From: Punctularia strigosozonata HHB-11173 SS5 | Taxonomy: Eukaryota > Basidiomycota > Agaricomycetes > Corticiales > Punctulariaceae | Length of the DNA: 64,000 nt | Assembly: GCF_000264995.1 (NCBI RefSeq) | Contig: NW_006767438.1 | Location: 1,902,311 to 1,966,310 of the forward strand | Reading direction: 5' to 3' | Shown here: in pieces, positions 44,117 to 55,226 of the stretch | How the letters are laid out: every line of letters starts with the position of its first letter | Numbering within the stretch: position 1 is the stretch's first letter | Notes under the pieces: model-generated | The model's input: only the letters and a program-made list of their open reading frames with translations | Database searches by the model: none | Told to the model about the DNA's origin: nothing | Translations under genes and position numbers: made by a program

Positions 44117-46020
44117 ATGTCTTCCGATTACATTGGCGTCAGCCCAGCACCAGAAATAGTGTTTGCTGATGACTGGAACATCCTAACGGCCCCCTTGGCT
44201 GTCGAGACATTCGCTTTTGGTACGGGGCCTCCAAGATCGTATCCTTTATCACCAAGCTCATACCTAAACCAGGTGCTGCCGGTGTTGCAATCGTTTTGTG
44301 GACTTATTGGCTGGTGTAATCGAAGCATTCTCATGCACTGTACGGCTGAATGACATCAAGTGGATCACAGATTTATACAGCCTCGTAACGAAGTGCTCAA
44401 ATCTCGGATTCTCCTTGTTTTTGGATTGTATGGATATCTGATTATCCACTGGGCCATGTCTCTCAGTGCTTACATCCGCGTTGTGTCAAGATTGCAAGTC
44501 TTTACATGTTTTTTCTCAAGAATCTCCTAATGTTTTTGTAGCGATCCGAGCCTGTCAAATAAACTTGCGCTCAGCCCCGTAGACTATGAAGCTCTCATTT
44601 ACCTGATTACTCTTCCGTTCATTACCGAGACTGTCCTCTTGGGTGAGCATATAGCAGGAATATTGTTGCACATTACTGACAGTCATTTTAAATCCAGGGA
44701 GTGCAACCATGCTTTTTATCACACTGTCCTATTTTCTACTCAAGTAAGTAGGTGTGCAATTAACGGATATGTCACCTCATTAATACGCCGCAATAGGCGG
44801 GCAAAAATGCAACAATTTACCCACTCCAGTAACTTGGTGATCAGGATGGTTGTATGTGTAATGTATATAGCCAGCATTCTTCACTGGTACATCAACCTCC
44901 GCATGAGCCGTGTATGGATAGGTTCATTCAAGAGGCATTGGATTGTGACATTTTCAACAACGTGGTATGACGTCGCGGAGCTCTCCCTTGTTACCATCAA
45001 CGTATGTGCCATCAGAATAAACGTTCGTATACTCACAATCATATATCAGATTACCCTCAGTGATTCCATCGTACTCTGGCGCATGTGGATCATTTGGGAG
45101 AAAAGGCGCTGGTCTATGATACTGTCGGTCGTGCTGATATCGCTGACAATGGGTAAGCTGACCAACATCGAAGTACGGTGTATATTTAATGACCACCACA
45201 TCTTAGCGTTCTCTATTGCCAATGTCATCAGTAACACGCGAACCTCTCCCCTCCCTACCCTCGCTGTGCAGGTATTGCCAACATTCAGTTACAACATCTG
45301 GGGACTTGTGACCAGCTGCTCCTCCATGGCGAGTAATCTCATTGCTACTGGGCTTATAGCATACAAGGGATGGTCGGTTTGTCCATTAAGATTCTCGTCC
45401 ATTGCGACTAAGGTTGCTCTCAGGAAGCATCGCAGGATGATCAAGCAAAGCCTGATAGAGGGTTCCACTCGTACTATTGCCGAGAGAGCCCTGAGTATTC
45501 TCATAGAGTCGGGTGCTTTCTACTGCTGCTTCTGGGTCAGTTAACAAGTTGCGAAGTGTGGATGTGTATGAATATGCTGACTCTATGCCGGCAGATTGTG
45601 TGGGTCACGGTCTCCATGTACAACGCTTTTTGTCCGCCGCACACGGGGTTCACCAACGTAACCTCCATGGAGCAGCTTGAGAGCAATATGGACACCGCTA
45701 TGGCGCAGATTATGGTGATTGTCGTTCATTGCTACCCGGATACGGAGATTGATTGTGCTCAATAGGCAATCTATCCGATGCTGATATTAATCCTCGTTGC
45801 CCTAGAACGAACCAGTTGCAATCGCAATTTCAGCTCAGGCTCATCGATAGGAGTCGGAAGGGCTCAGATCACTCCTAACCAGGTCCTACATATTACCATT
45901 GGTGATACACCCGCTTCCGAGGGCAAGCACTGCGAAGGAGCCGGCGCAAGGGAGTGCGGACACACGGATACACTCTCAATCACAAGTACGGTCGGAGTGG
46001 ACGACGAGGATCAACGTTAA
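44117..46020 (+). CDS. Multi-pass membrane protein, tandem paralogue 4 of 4
   Basis: Exons 44117-44219, 44273-44315, 44371-44484, 44542-44642, 44698-44743, 44797-45001, 45050-45152, 45207-45372, 45424-45535, 45595-45714 and 45766-46020 give 455 residues, phases consistent. All donors are GT (intron 3 GTCAAG, intron 9 GTCAGT). Motifs: APLAVETFAFG, LYGYLIIHWAMSL, LPFITETVLLG, ILHWYINL, LWRMWIIWEKRRW, LIESGAFYCCFW and IYPMLILILVALERT. Exons 2, 5, 7 and 9 are 43, 46, 103 and 112 bp, identical to the other three copies. Function unknown. Confidence 0.76.
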
Positions 46021-46294
46021 AGCATGCTTCAGTGACACGCTAACCAGCTGGTTCAGTCAGATAACCTCTTTCGAAATGGTATGAGCTGCGTGTTATATAC
46101 TGGACTATAACAATACGCTTCCCTGGTCACAACATGTGTAATATTATTGATAGCCATGAATAATGACGTATCATGTACAGTTGTGGTCTACGATTACGGG
46201 TCAGCGATGTCCACATGAGCAGCAGTGTGCAACCTCTCTGCAAAATTAGCTCTCCGTCGTGTAGTAGACAAACACCCGTTATTGTGGACTCATT
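46021..46294. other. Short intergenic stretch
   Basis: Between paralogue 4 and the MITE-like element; nothing recognised. Confidence 0.4.
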
Positions 46295-46794
46295 AGGGGG
46301 CCTCAAAGTTGGCGATTACGGGCTGATTATGCGTCCGATTATGCGTCGATTCTGTGTCGATTCTGTGTCGATTCTCGTGTCGCTACACCGACATAATCCG
46401 ACTCTCAACTTTGAACCCCCCGCTACATCCCCGGATTCTGTCTGGATTATGAACATGAATCTCCTCCTGCCGACTCGCCGGCATGTCCTTCTGAGCTTGA
46501 ATACCGAGTTCGGCCGCACGGCCGAGCTGCGTTTGTGCCCAAGTCGAAGAATGAGCACCTCACCTAAGTCCCGAGGATATTCAGATACCTCTGGGTATAC
46601 TGACGTTGACATTCCTGTCGGGTGAAGGAAAAATTGTATATTGTCTGGCTGAAACAATGACAGCAGTACTGAGTTACTATATGACCAGGTGCCTTTAGTG
46701 GCGACGAGGCGGATTCGACCATAATCCGCGACCATAATCGACTTTCGAATCCACTCCGTAATCTGTCCCATAATCGCCAACTTTGAGGCCCCCT
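46295..46794. mobile_element. 500-bp MITE-like DNA transposon
   Basis: The first 24 bases (AGGGGGCCTCAAAGTTGGCG then ATTA) are matched exactly, inverted, at the right end (the sequence ends CGCCAACTTTGAGGCCCCCT). A 3-bp target-site duplication ATT flanks it (46292-46294 and 46795-46797). Subterminal regions repeat GATTATG and CGATTCTGTGT words. It encodes nothing recognisable, so it must be moved by a transposase from elsewhere. The superfamily was not assigned; 3-bp duplications occur in CACTA-type elements among others. A partial inverted end-like stretch also lies inside near 46391-46425. Confidence 0.78.
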
Positions 46795-46946
46795 ATTGCT
46801 GTCTGACGTAACCCATCCCGCCCGCCCGCCTGAATACTCGTCTGTGATTCTGATTCGCCAATATCATGAACCGTAGATTCTCAAGGGTACTAATCCCATT
46901 CAACACTGTACATATGCAGTGATATGAATTCTCGTCACAGTAAAGC

Positions 46947-49049
46947 TCACTGAGGAATCAGCATTTCGATAGATTTCGGAACATCCGGCCTCTTCTCCCA
47001 CTCAGTCATCCACCCCTTGCTCGCGCCCTTCTCATTGCCAATGTTCGGCTTCCCAAATACCGCCGTGACGTACCACACGTCGCCCTCGGTCGGCTCCACT
47101 GTGTCCAGTAAAGTCGGTAAGACAGCTCTCGCCCACATCAGACTCGAGTTAGCGTCGGTCCGGATGACTTTTCCTTCCCTCTGCTTTCTGTTCCCCAGCT
47201 CGACGATCGCAGACGCACCCGCCCGCGAGTGTGCCCGCGCCTCGGGACCCTCTTGCCAGAATCCAAAACCACCTTCGACCGACTTGTCCACGGGATCGAG
47301 GTGTCGTCCGTCCGGGCGTTGGCCATAGATCGCCCAAGCGCCTTCGGCCGTCCATACCTTCCGCCCCGCACGAACGCGATGTACACGCACGTGCCACAGC
47401 GGCGCGGCGGGCGTCGGCGGTATGAGCCACGTCTCGACCTCCACGTCCGACCAGGGATACCACATCGACCTCAACCAGCCGCCGTCGTTCTCAAACCTGA
47501 ACTCCTCCGTCTTCCGCCTCGCGCGCCATGTCTCGCCGTCGTCGTCGGAGAGAAGCAACGCGCTATCTCCAGCATGTTCCTCAAGCGTGCCGTCACCAAC
47601 AGGGACGCTGTACGCGAACGCGGTGCTGTATGCAAATTTGCCGTACTTGGCCGCGCTCTGCTTGACTGGATAGCTGCATCGCTGCCCGCTCGAGAGCACG
47701 TACGTGTGCCCGCCGAGGTTGGTCGCGATATGGAGCGGCTTGTAGAGCGGTTTAACCGTCTCCCTCAACGCCGAGGGGAACGGCTCCTCCGCAGATGACC
47801 AGAACGGGTGGCTCTCGGGCAGCGCGAGCGAGACGAAGCTCTTGCAGCACCAGTAAGGCGACCCGGGCGAGTTATAGTTCTCGGTCAGGTTGAGGTTCGG
47901 GTAGGCGTAGCCGAGAGTAAGGGTGCCATCCGGATTGTAAGCACCAGGTTGCGCGGCCCAGTAACGGAGGTTTCGGAGTTGAATCCCTTTGACGACGCCC
48001 CAGGTGAGGGGTGCGGGGAGTTCCACATCGGCGAAGGCGAGTGCGCCCCAGAATGATGACATCGCGAAGCGGTATACGAGCGAGCGGCCGAAGGCGACTG
48101 CACGACCTGAAGACGGAATCAACGCCTGGAAGAAAAGCGAGATCAAAACAGGCGTACCTTCTTCGTCGAAGTAATGGACGAAATCAAGGGCGAACTGACG
48201 CGCGCGTTGGCGGAATGCTTCGCATCGCTCGGGATCCTCGTTTTGGGCTAGCTTCGAATAGACGAGTTGCGCGAACTGGATCGCGAACGAGGACGAATAA
48301 TAATCCAATCTGACAAGTATGGTCAGCGACGCAAATTGCGATATGGACGCGTCGCGTACTGTACAACGCCCTCTGGGCCATCCCGAGACCAACCGTCACC
48401 CACGTAAAAAGTATCGAGGTGGTCCATATCCTTCTTCGCTCGAGAGAGATCGCCATACTTCGAGCCATTCTTCGCGAGACCGAGATTGGCGAACACCTAC
48501 GAGTCGATTATGATCAGCCTCACGCGCAGTGTCGATTGACAACTAGAACCGCACCCTGAACCACAGCCAGTTCGTATTCGGCATTTCTTTCGTGTTCATC
48601 ACGTTCAACCACCGCCCTACGTTCTCCTTCGCCTCCTCGCTCAGCGGATCCCACATCTCCCTTCCCGCAACCGCCAGCGCGAACCCAATCGGCGAGCACT
48701 CGACCATCCTTTGATCGCGGTCGCGCATCTCTCCCCAATATTCCTCCCCATTCGGATCCGTCCCGCTCGCCAGTCCCCTCGCCCAGCGTTCCACGCCTGC
48801 ATACGTCCCTCCACCTGCGATCAACGACGCGAGGCCCCAGAGAGGTCGAGCGAACCCTTCGAGCTGTGCGGCGGTCTCGTCGAAATGCGTTCCTGTATGG
48901 CCGAGGTGGATGCGTGAGCCTCCTGGCGATGTGTGTGACGCGAGGGGGTCGAGGAAGGCGGTCAGGAAGGCCGCGACATCGGAACGAGTTCGTAGCGGGT
49001 TCGCTGCGTATGGCGTGGTATGCTTGAAGGTCTCGACGAAGGAGGACAT
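46947..49049 (-). CDS. DUF2264 family protein
   Basis: Four exons on the minus strand: 49049-48555, 48496-48360, 48309-48158 and 48106-46947. They give 647 residues, near the usual size of this family. Start [19 protein letters not shown]. Recognisable blocks are [80 protein letters not shown] and [12 protein letters not shown]2264 proteins occur in bacteria and fungi; they resemble alpha/alpha-toroid carbohydrate-active proteins, but no activity is established to my knowledge. This is the only intact copy in the window; a rearranged copy lies at 35.8-37.5 kb and a trace at 41.3 kb. Confidence 0.85.
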
Positions 49050-50293
49050 GGGTGGGTGGGTGCCGATCCGCGTTCGATGCGAGGTTTATCTATGTTCTCT
49101 ACCCGTCTTGTTCACGAGGCTAGGCGTGCCCGGGCCGTCCAAACGCGATCTTTGTCCAGGAGGCGGGAGGCCGGCGAATCAGCACCATTCAGTCGCAAGC
49201 CCATGATATATGTGGTTACGGGAGAACGTCGGCAGGGCGTCATTGAGCATGGCGCAAAGGGGGGAGCGGATGCACCGGCCCGTTGAGCCGCAGACGACCA
49301 CGTGCGTAGCTGTAGCCTTGCTAAGTTAGCTCGCGCAGATGCTGTTGTTGATTTCTGCTTCAGCATGCTACGTCCCGCTTCTCATTAACAAAGCTGCGAG
49401 GTCCATGCCATCCATGGTCATGGTATCAAAGATGAAGGGGATGTTTCATGGCAGATGGGTCGTTGTTGGCAGGGTACGAGTCCTGTGCGCGATTATATAT
49501 AAATGAGCAGGTTACTTTGGGGACTATGTGATAGCGAAGGAATTGATACGCACTTCGACCAGATAAGGGACGTATCCGATGCCCAATCAGCCTTCATGAA
49601 CGAAGCCGTACAGAAAACCTGGCGAGTTGACGCGGGAGTATGGGGCACTTGCACGAACGCGACGGGTGTGCTTGAACCAGCGCCGTAAAAGTTGAAGATA
49701 GCGGAGGACGCGTAGGATCGCTCGTACGCTCTCTTTTCACGTCCACGATATCTGTGATCTGGTCAGCAGGGCGAACCTAAAACAGTCTTTCACTCACCAT
49801 CGTGTTGAGCCATCGTGCATCACAGAGACTGAAACCAAGTTGCTGCGCCGGTGCACATGCACACGACCGTTATCTAAACGAGCGAGCGGATCCCAGCGTC
49901 GTGGCATGGAGGAACGAGAGAAGGTGGCGTGGGACGACTCTTTCGAAAAACGAGGTGTCGCGCGCGGCTCGAAGTTCGTTCCATTGAAATGGACTTCATC
50001 GCGGCCTTTCTGCAGATGACCTTACCGAATCTACCAGGCTTATCGTGCTACTGTTATATTGCCCTGTCCCAAACTCAATCATGGCATAACACGGTTCAAT
50101 CAATCTATCTTCGACGTCGTAGTTCTTCAATAGGATACATGAATTCTCTTGGGGGTTGAGGAGCGTTCATTGCGCGCTATCCGGAGGTGCCAAACTCTTA
50201 ACAAAGCTATCGTTTGTATTCGTCACGGTATGCCCCGACGCTCCATTTCGTACCACCGGTGTTGATTGTGACCTGCCTGTCCTCCAGGACATC
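49050..50293. other. Intergenic region
   Basis: Divergent region between the DUF2264 gene (-) and the first permease (+). Several short frames exist but none shows a domain or splice-consistent extension. Confidence 0.45.
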
Positions 50294-52397
50294 ATGAGCG
50301 TGAAGAAAGAGCAAGATGTAGAGATTTTCGTAGAAGATTCCTCGCCCAGCAGTCTCGGCCGCGTCAACGCGAGTGGGCACTCAGATGAACTCACAAGGCA
50401 CTACTACATCAAGAGCATCACGGGGACTGCCATCACCATTGACGCTGCATGGATTGCGATGTGAGCGCCATGTCAGCCATCATCTTCGGTTTTCTGACTT
50501 CGTGCTAGGGGAAGCTCGCTCGCTGTGGCTTCCGCTAATGGAGGACCTCCTGGAGTACGTCTACGAATGATACGCGGACATGTATACTAACGTTGCGCAC
50601 AGATTCTCTATGAACTGCTTGTGTCGGCCTTCTATTATGCATTCATTAACGCGTCTCTCGCTGAGCTTGCGAGCTCGATCCCTTCTTCAGGCGGTGGTGA
50701 GCATCCAATTATCGTCGTACGGTGCGACTGATCTGAGTATGAGGTAGTTTATCATTACGCGTCGGTCACTGCAGGGCCCAGATATGGCCGTCCAGTTGGC
50801 TTCTTTGCGGGGATCGTCAACCTATTCGCTTGGTTATTCGGCGTCGCATCCTCAGTCATCATTAACTCCACCGTGGTCCTCGAGATATACGCGCTCTATC
50901 ATCCTGAGTTCACGATCAAAGCCTGGCACATCTTCGTCACCTTCCTCATCCTGAACACAGCAACGTGCCTCGTCGTCATATATTGCAATCGTATCTTCCC
51001 GGCATTCCAGTCTTTCGGCGGGGTCGTCATGTTACTCACAGGCGTCATAACGATAATTGTCGTGACCACGATGGCCTCGGAGCATGCCAGCAACGCCTTT
51101 GTTTGGACTCAATGGTCCAACGTGACCGGATGGTAAGCCACGAGATATGTGTAGCATGCCAGGAAACTCGCTCATCTCTCACTTGTAGGCCGGATGGCAT
51201 TGCTTTCATTGCTGGGATGCTCAACGGGGCTTTCACAATCGGAACGCCCGACTCTATCACTCACATGGCGGAGGAAATGCCAACGCCTCGCAAGGATCTC
51301 CCCAAAGCTATCGCCTTGCAGCTCATATTTGGGACAATCAGTCAGTGATAATAGTAAACACACCGAGTTTCACCCTTGAAGCTGAACTGGATGTTCCTAG
51401 CTGCGTTCATATTCGCTGTCGCGATCATGTACGGCGTGACGAATTTTGACGCCATCCTCGACGTCGGGGATCAGTTTCCGCTCACACAATTCTATGCCCA
51501 AGCTACCGGAAGCCGCGCTGCAACCACTGGATTGCTGACGCTTGCGATCATCCCAGGCGTTTTCGCCATGCCTGCTACGTATGTATCGGTAAGCGAGCCC
51601 CGGTTGGTGTTTGCCACTCATCCCCGTAACGGACTGTGGCTTTAGGTGGGGAGGACGCTGTGGACGCTGGCCAGAGATAACGTTTTGCCGTTCTCCCCAT
51701 GGCTTGCGAAGAGCTCCACTAAGCTCAGCTGTCCGGTCCACGCTACCCTCGTGACTTGTGCGTCGCAGTTGGCGGTCCCTGAGTTTCACAATCTAACTTC
51801 ACTTTCACGATCAGATGTGTTGACGACAGCTCTCGGCGCTATCAGACTGGGTAGTCCAACTGCGTTCGGCGACATCGTCGCGAGCTATGTGATATTGACG
51901 ACAATGAGGTAAGAAGGCTAGCGCTTCTCGGTGTTACCGAAACTGGCTGAGCGTGCTTTCACTGGCAGTTATCTCCTTGCCATCCTCCCACATCTTCTTA
52001 CTGGAAGGCGGAATGTACCCATCGGTTTGCACCCTGATTGGTAAGGACGATATGCCGCTGACGTGTCGCTCTTACAGGACCGTTTTGGATGGGTAGATGG
52101 GGATACGCGGTGAACACGCTAGCAGTCATCTCCATAATCGTCACGAACATATTCTACTGTTTCCCTTTCTTCCTCCCGGTCACTACAGCGTACGTCGCGA
52201 TTAATCTGGAAGAGGATATAGATGTATCCCTGACGCACATCTATAGAACGATGAACTACAACGCCGTGATACTCGTTGGACTCCTTGCGCTGACGTGCGC
52301 GTGGTGGCTCGTTCACGGCACGCGCCACTATTCCGGCCCACGAATTCCCCACCGGGACGAAGCTGGTCGTCGTCTGAAAGCTTCTGATGTTATCTGA
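50294..52397 (+). CDS. APC-family amino acid/polyamine-type permease, copy 1
   Basis: Eleven exons: 50294-50460, 50509-50554, 50603-50696, 50748-51132, 51189-51340, 51401-51588, 51646-51757, 51815-51908, 51969-52024, 52078-52189 and 52247-52397. They give 518 residues, phases consistent. Typical features of the amino acid/choline transporter branch of the APC superfamily are present: SITGTAITID near the N-terminus, NASLAELASSIPSSGG, VYHYASVTAGPRYGR, HMAEEMPTPRKDLPKAI and WTLARDNVLPFS, with about 12 hydrophobic segments. It should import amino acids, GABA, choline or polyamines at the plasma membrane; the substrate cannot be read from the sequence. A close paralogue follows in tandem. Confidence 0.88.
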
Positions 52398-52942
52398 GAT
52401 GCGCCCAACGATCACGATGCAAGAAGAATCGGATCGGAGTTTCCTAAATTCACGAGCGCAGCATTGTATCCCGGGTGTTCAATGTAATCAAAAGGCTCGT
52501 GGCGTGCTTCACCGCCGGTTGATACGGAGAAGAAGGATCTGTGCACTCGATGAAGAACAAATTGGACAGGTCCGAGTACCGATTGGTCGATGTGCCCTCA
52601 ACCCAGGTATGTATATCCAGAGGACTGGGGAAAGTCACGATGAATCTCCTTGACGTTCTGTGGGGAATTACCACGTAAAAAGAGCTTATCGCGCGTCGTG
52701 GCCGTTATCTGGGATACTTTGAGCGCTGGTATCTCTGGATGCGTGGTACCCTCACGCGAAGAGAAGACGAGAGATGTTATAGGGAAGCTCCTTCGGAACG
52801 ACGGGGCGGCCTTGGTGTGCGCTGCCACTCTCCCAATTATACACAATACTGACAGGCGTGGCCGACGATGACCCTCGGTCCGTATACTCCCTCGACGTTA
52901 TCGCACCCTTGTCTTATCAACCTCCTCTGCAGTTTAGCTAGG
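52398..52942. other. Intergenic region between the two permeases
   Basis: No gene supported; presumed terminator of copy 1 and promoter of copy 2. Confidence 0.5.
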
Positions 52943-55058
52943 ATGAGCGTCGATGAGAAAAGAGACGAAGAATTGGTTCTGGATAGCCCTGTACTCGACG
53001 AACGCCAGCGGATTAACGCAAGCGGCCACTCTGACAAGCTCACCAGGCACTATTACCTCAAGAGCATAACTGGGACAGCTATCACCATCGATGGATCATG
53101 GATATCTCTGTTCGTAAATCATTCGGACGCGTCCCTGTATGCACTACTCACAGTTGCACGATGATCAGGGGCAGTTCGCTTGCTGTCGCGTCAGCTAACG
53201 GAGGACCACCTGGGGTGAGTGTTCGAACATGTACGTGATTGGTATTGTGACATGTGTTCACAGATCCTCTACGAGCTTCTCGTCGCATGTATATATTATG
53301 CCTTCATCAACGCATCGCTTGCGGAGCTCGCGAGCTCCATACCATCATCTGGTGGTGGTAAGCTCCCTATTTCATTTTAACCCGACGTTATCATATATAA
53401 CTTCATTAAACAGTCTATCATTATGCCACTGTCACTCCTGGGCCACGTCTCGGGCGCGTCATCGGGTTCTTTGCGGGTATCACCAATCTCTTTGCCTGGC
53501 TTTTTGGCGCCGCATCCTCTGTCCTTATCAACTCCACCGTCTTGGTTGAAATATATTCCATCTACCATCCTAAATTTACGGTTCAATCATGGCACATCTT
53601 CGTGACATTTCTCGTCCTCAATACGTCTACCTTTTTATTCGTCGTATATTATAACCGTCTCTTGCCGGCTGCGCAGTCATTCAGCGGTGTCCTAATGATG
53701 ACCGCTGGTATTATCACGGTCATTGTTGTCACTGCCATGACGTCGGAGCACGCCAGTAACTCCTTTGTTTGGACTCAGTGGTCCAACGTGACAGGTTGGT
53801 GAGCGCCAATCTTGACTCTCATGCGAATCTGCTCCGACCTACTACGTGATAACAGGCCGAGTGGTGTGGCATTTATCAGTGGAATGCTGAATGGAGCATT
53901 TACCATCGAGTCTCCCGATGCGGTCACCCATATGGCTGAGGAAATGCCGACTCCTCGCAAGGACTTACCTAAAGCAATCGCAGCACAACTCATCTCAGGG
54001 GGTATAGGTGGGCATACACGGACCGTGCATTGGTTCATTCCTGATATTGTTATTCAAGTGGCTTTCGTCTTCGCCGTCTCCATCATGTATGGCGTCACAG
54101 ATTTCGACGCAATTCTGAATGCGCAGGGACAATTCCCCCTCACGCAGTTCTATCTCCAATCAACTGGAAGTAGCGCAGCAACCACCGGTCTGCTATTGAT
54201 TCTATGGTTGCCGTCCATATTTGCCATGCCCGCTTGCTATGTCTCCGTGAGCAATTACTCATATCCTCTCCGCGCGCTCACCACAGCCCCTATCCCCACG
54301 AAAGGTTGGACGGATGCTGTGGACACTGGCCAGGGATAACGTAACACCTGGATCTGTGTGGTTGGCGGAGAGCTCCGTCAAGCGGAGCTGCCCTGTTCGG
54401 TCGACTTTCATGATCTGTATGCACCGCTGTTCAGGCGATATCTATACTGTACTTGACGCCGGCTAATGCGTCTACAGGGGCACTGACAACAATCTTGGGA
54501 GCTATTCGTCTCGGAAGCCCCACAGCGTTCGGTGACATTGTCGCGAGCTTCGTGATACTGACTACAACCAGGCAAGATATCTCGTTATGTTAGGAACTGC
54601 ATCCTGAATCTGATTTCTACTCCTTGACAGTTACTTGATGGCAATCCTACCTCATCTTCTGACTGGACGACGAAACGTGCCGATAGGTCCTCTAAGCCGT
54701 TGTCACAGAATATGGGTGCCGCTAACATAATTACGACTAGGGCCTTTCTGGATGGGTAACTGGGGATACGTGGTGAACGCTTTAGCAGTCATCTCCATTA
54801 TTGTCACCAACACGTTCTACTGTTTCCCTTTCTTCTTACCGGTAACCACGGGGTACGCGAAAATCGTTGCGAGTTCAAAAGACATCCAAACTGATGCGTT
54901 AGTATAGGTCCATGAACTATAATTCTGTAATCCTGGTAGGACTTCTTGCGCTGACCTGCGCCTGGTGGCTTATACACGGTACACGTCATTACGCCGGCCC
55001 TCGCATTCCACATCTCGAGGAAGCAGGCCACCGCCTGGATGCTTCCGAGGTTATCTAA
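52943..55058 (+). CDS. APC-family amino acid/polyamine-type permease, copy 2
   Basis: Tandem paralogue of the gene at 50294, with the same exon plan. Start MSVDEKRDEELVLDSPVLDE; the first exon ends after TAITIDGSWIS. Conserved blocks: NASLAELASSIPSSGG, VYHYATVTPGPRLGR, HMAEEMPTPRKDLPKAI, MLWTLARDN, GAIRLGSPTAFGDIVASF and WWLIHGTRHYAGPR, ending LDASEVI. Residues differ in many helices, so substrate range may have diverged. No break was found, but not every exon edge was fixed; the exon ending near GGIG and restarting at VAFVFAVSIMYGV fits a GT-AG intron like that of copy 1. Confidence 0.82.
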
Positions 55059-55226
55059 ATAGCGAAAATCGCCTTCGCTGTCCGGCAGGGTTTGCTGGCG
55101 TAAACGATTTACGTACTTGTGGTACATAGTCCATAAATTACACACCACTAATGATTCTCCATCATGATAAGTCGAGATATGCCCTCGCCAATCCCATGAA
55201 CGGCTCGGGGGTAACGGATCCTCCTA

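Noticed and set aside
46947-48392. DUF2264 as a 481-aa gene starting at 48392
   Set aside because: The first residues are read-through of an intron; the real start is at 49049 with three introns.
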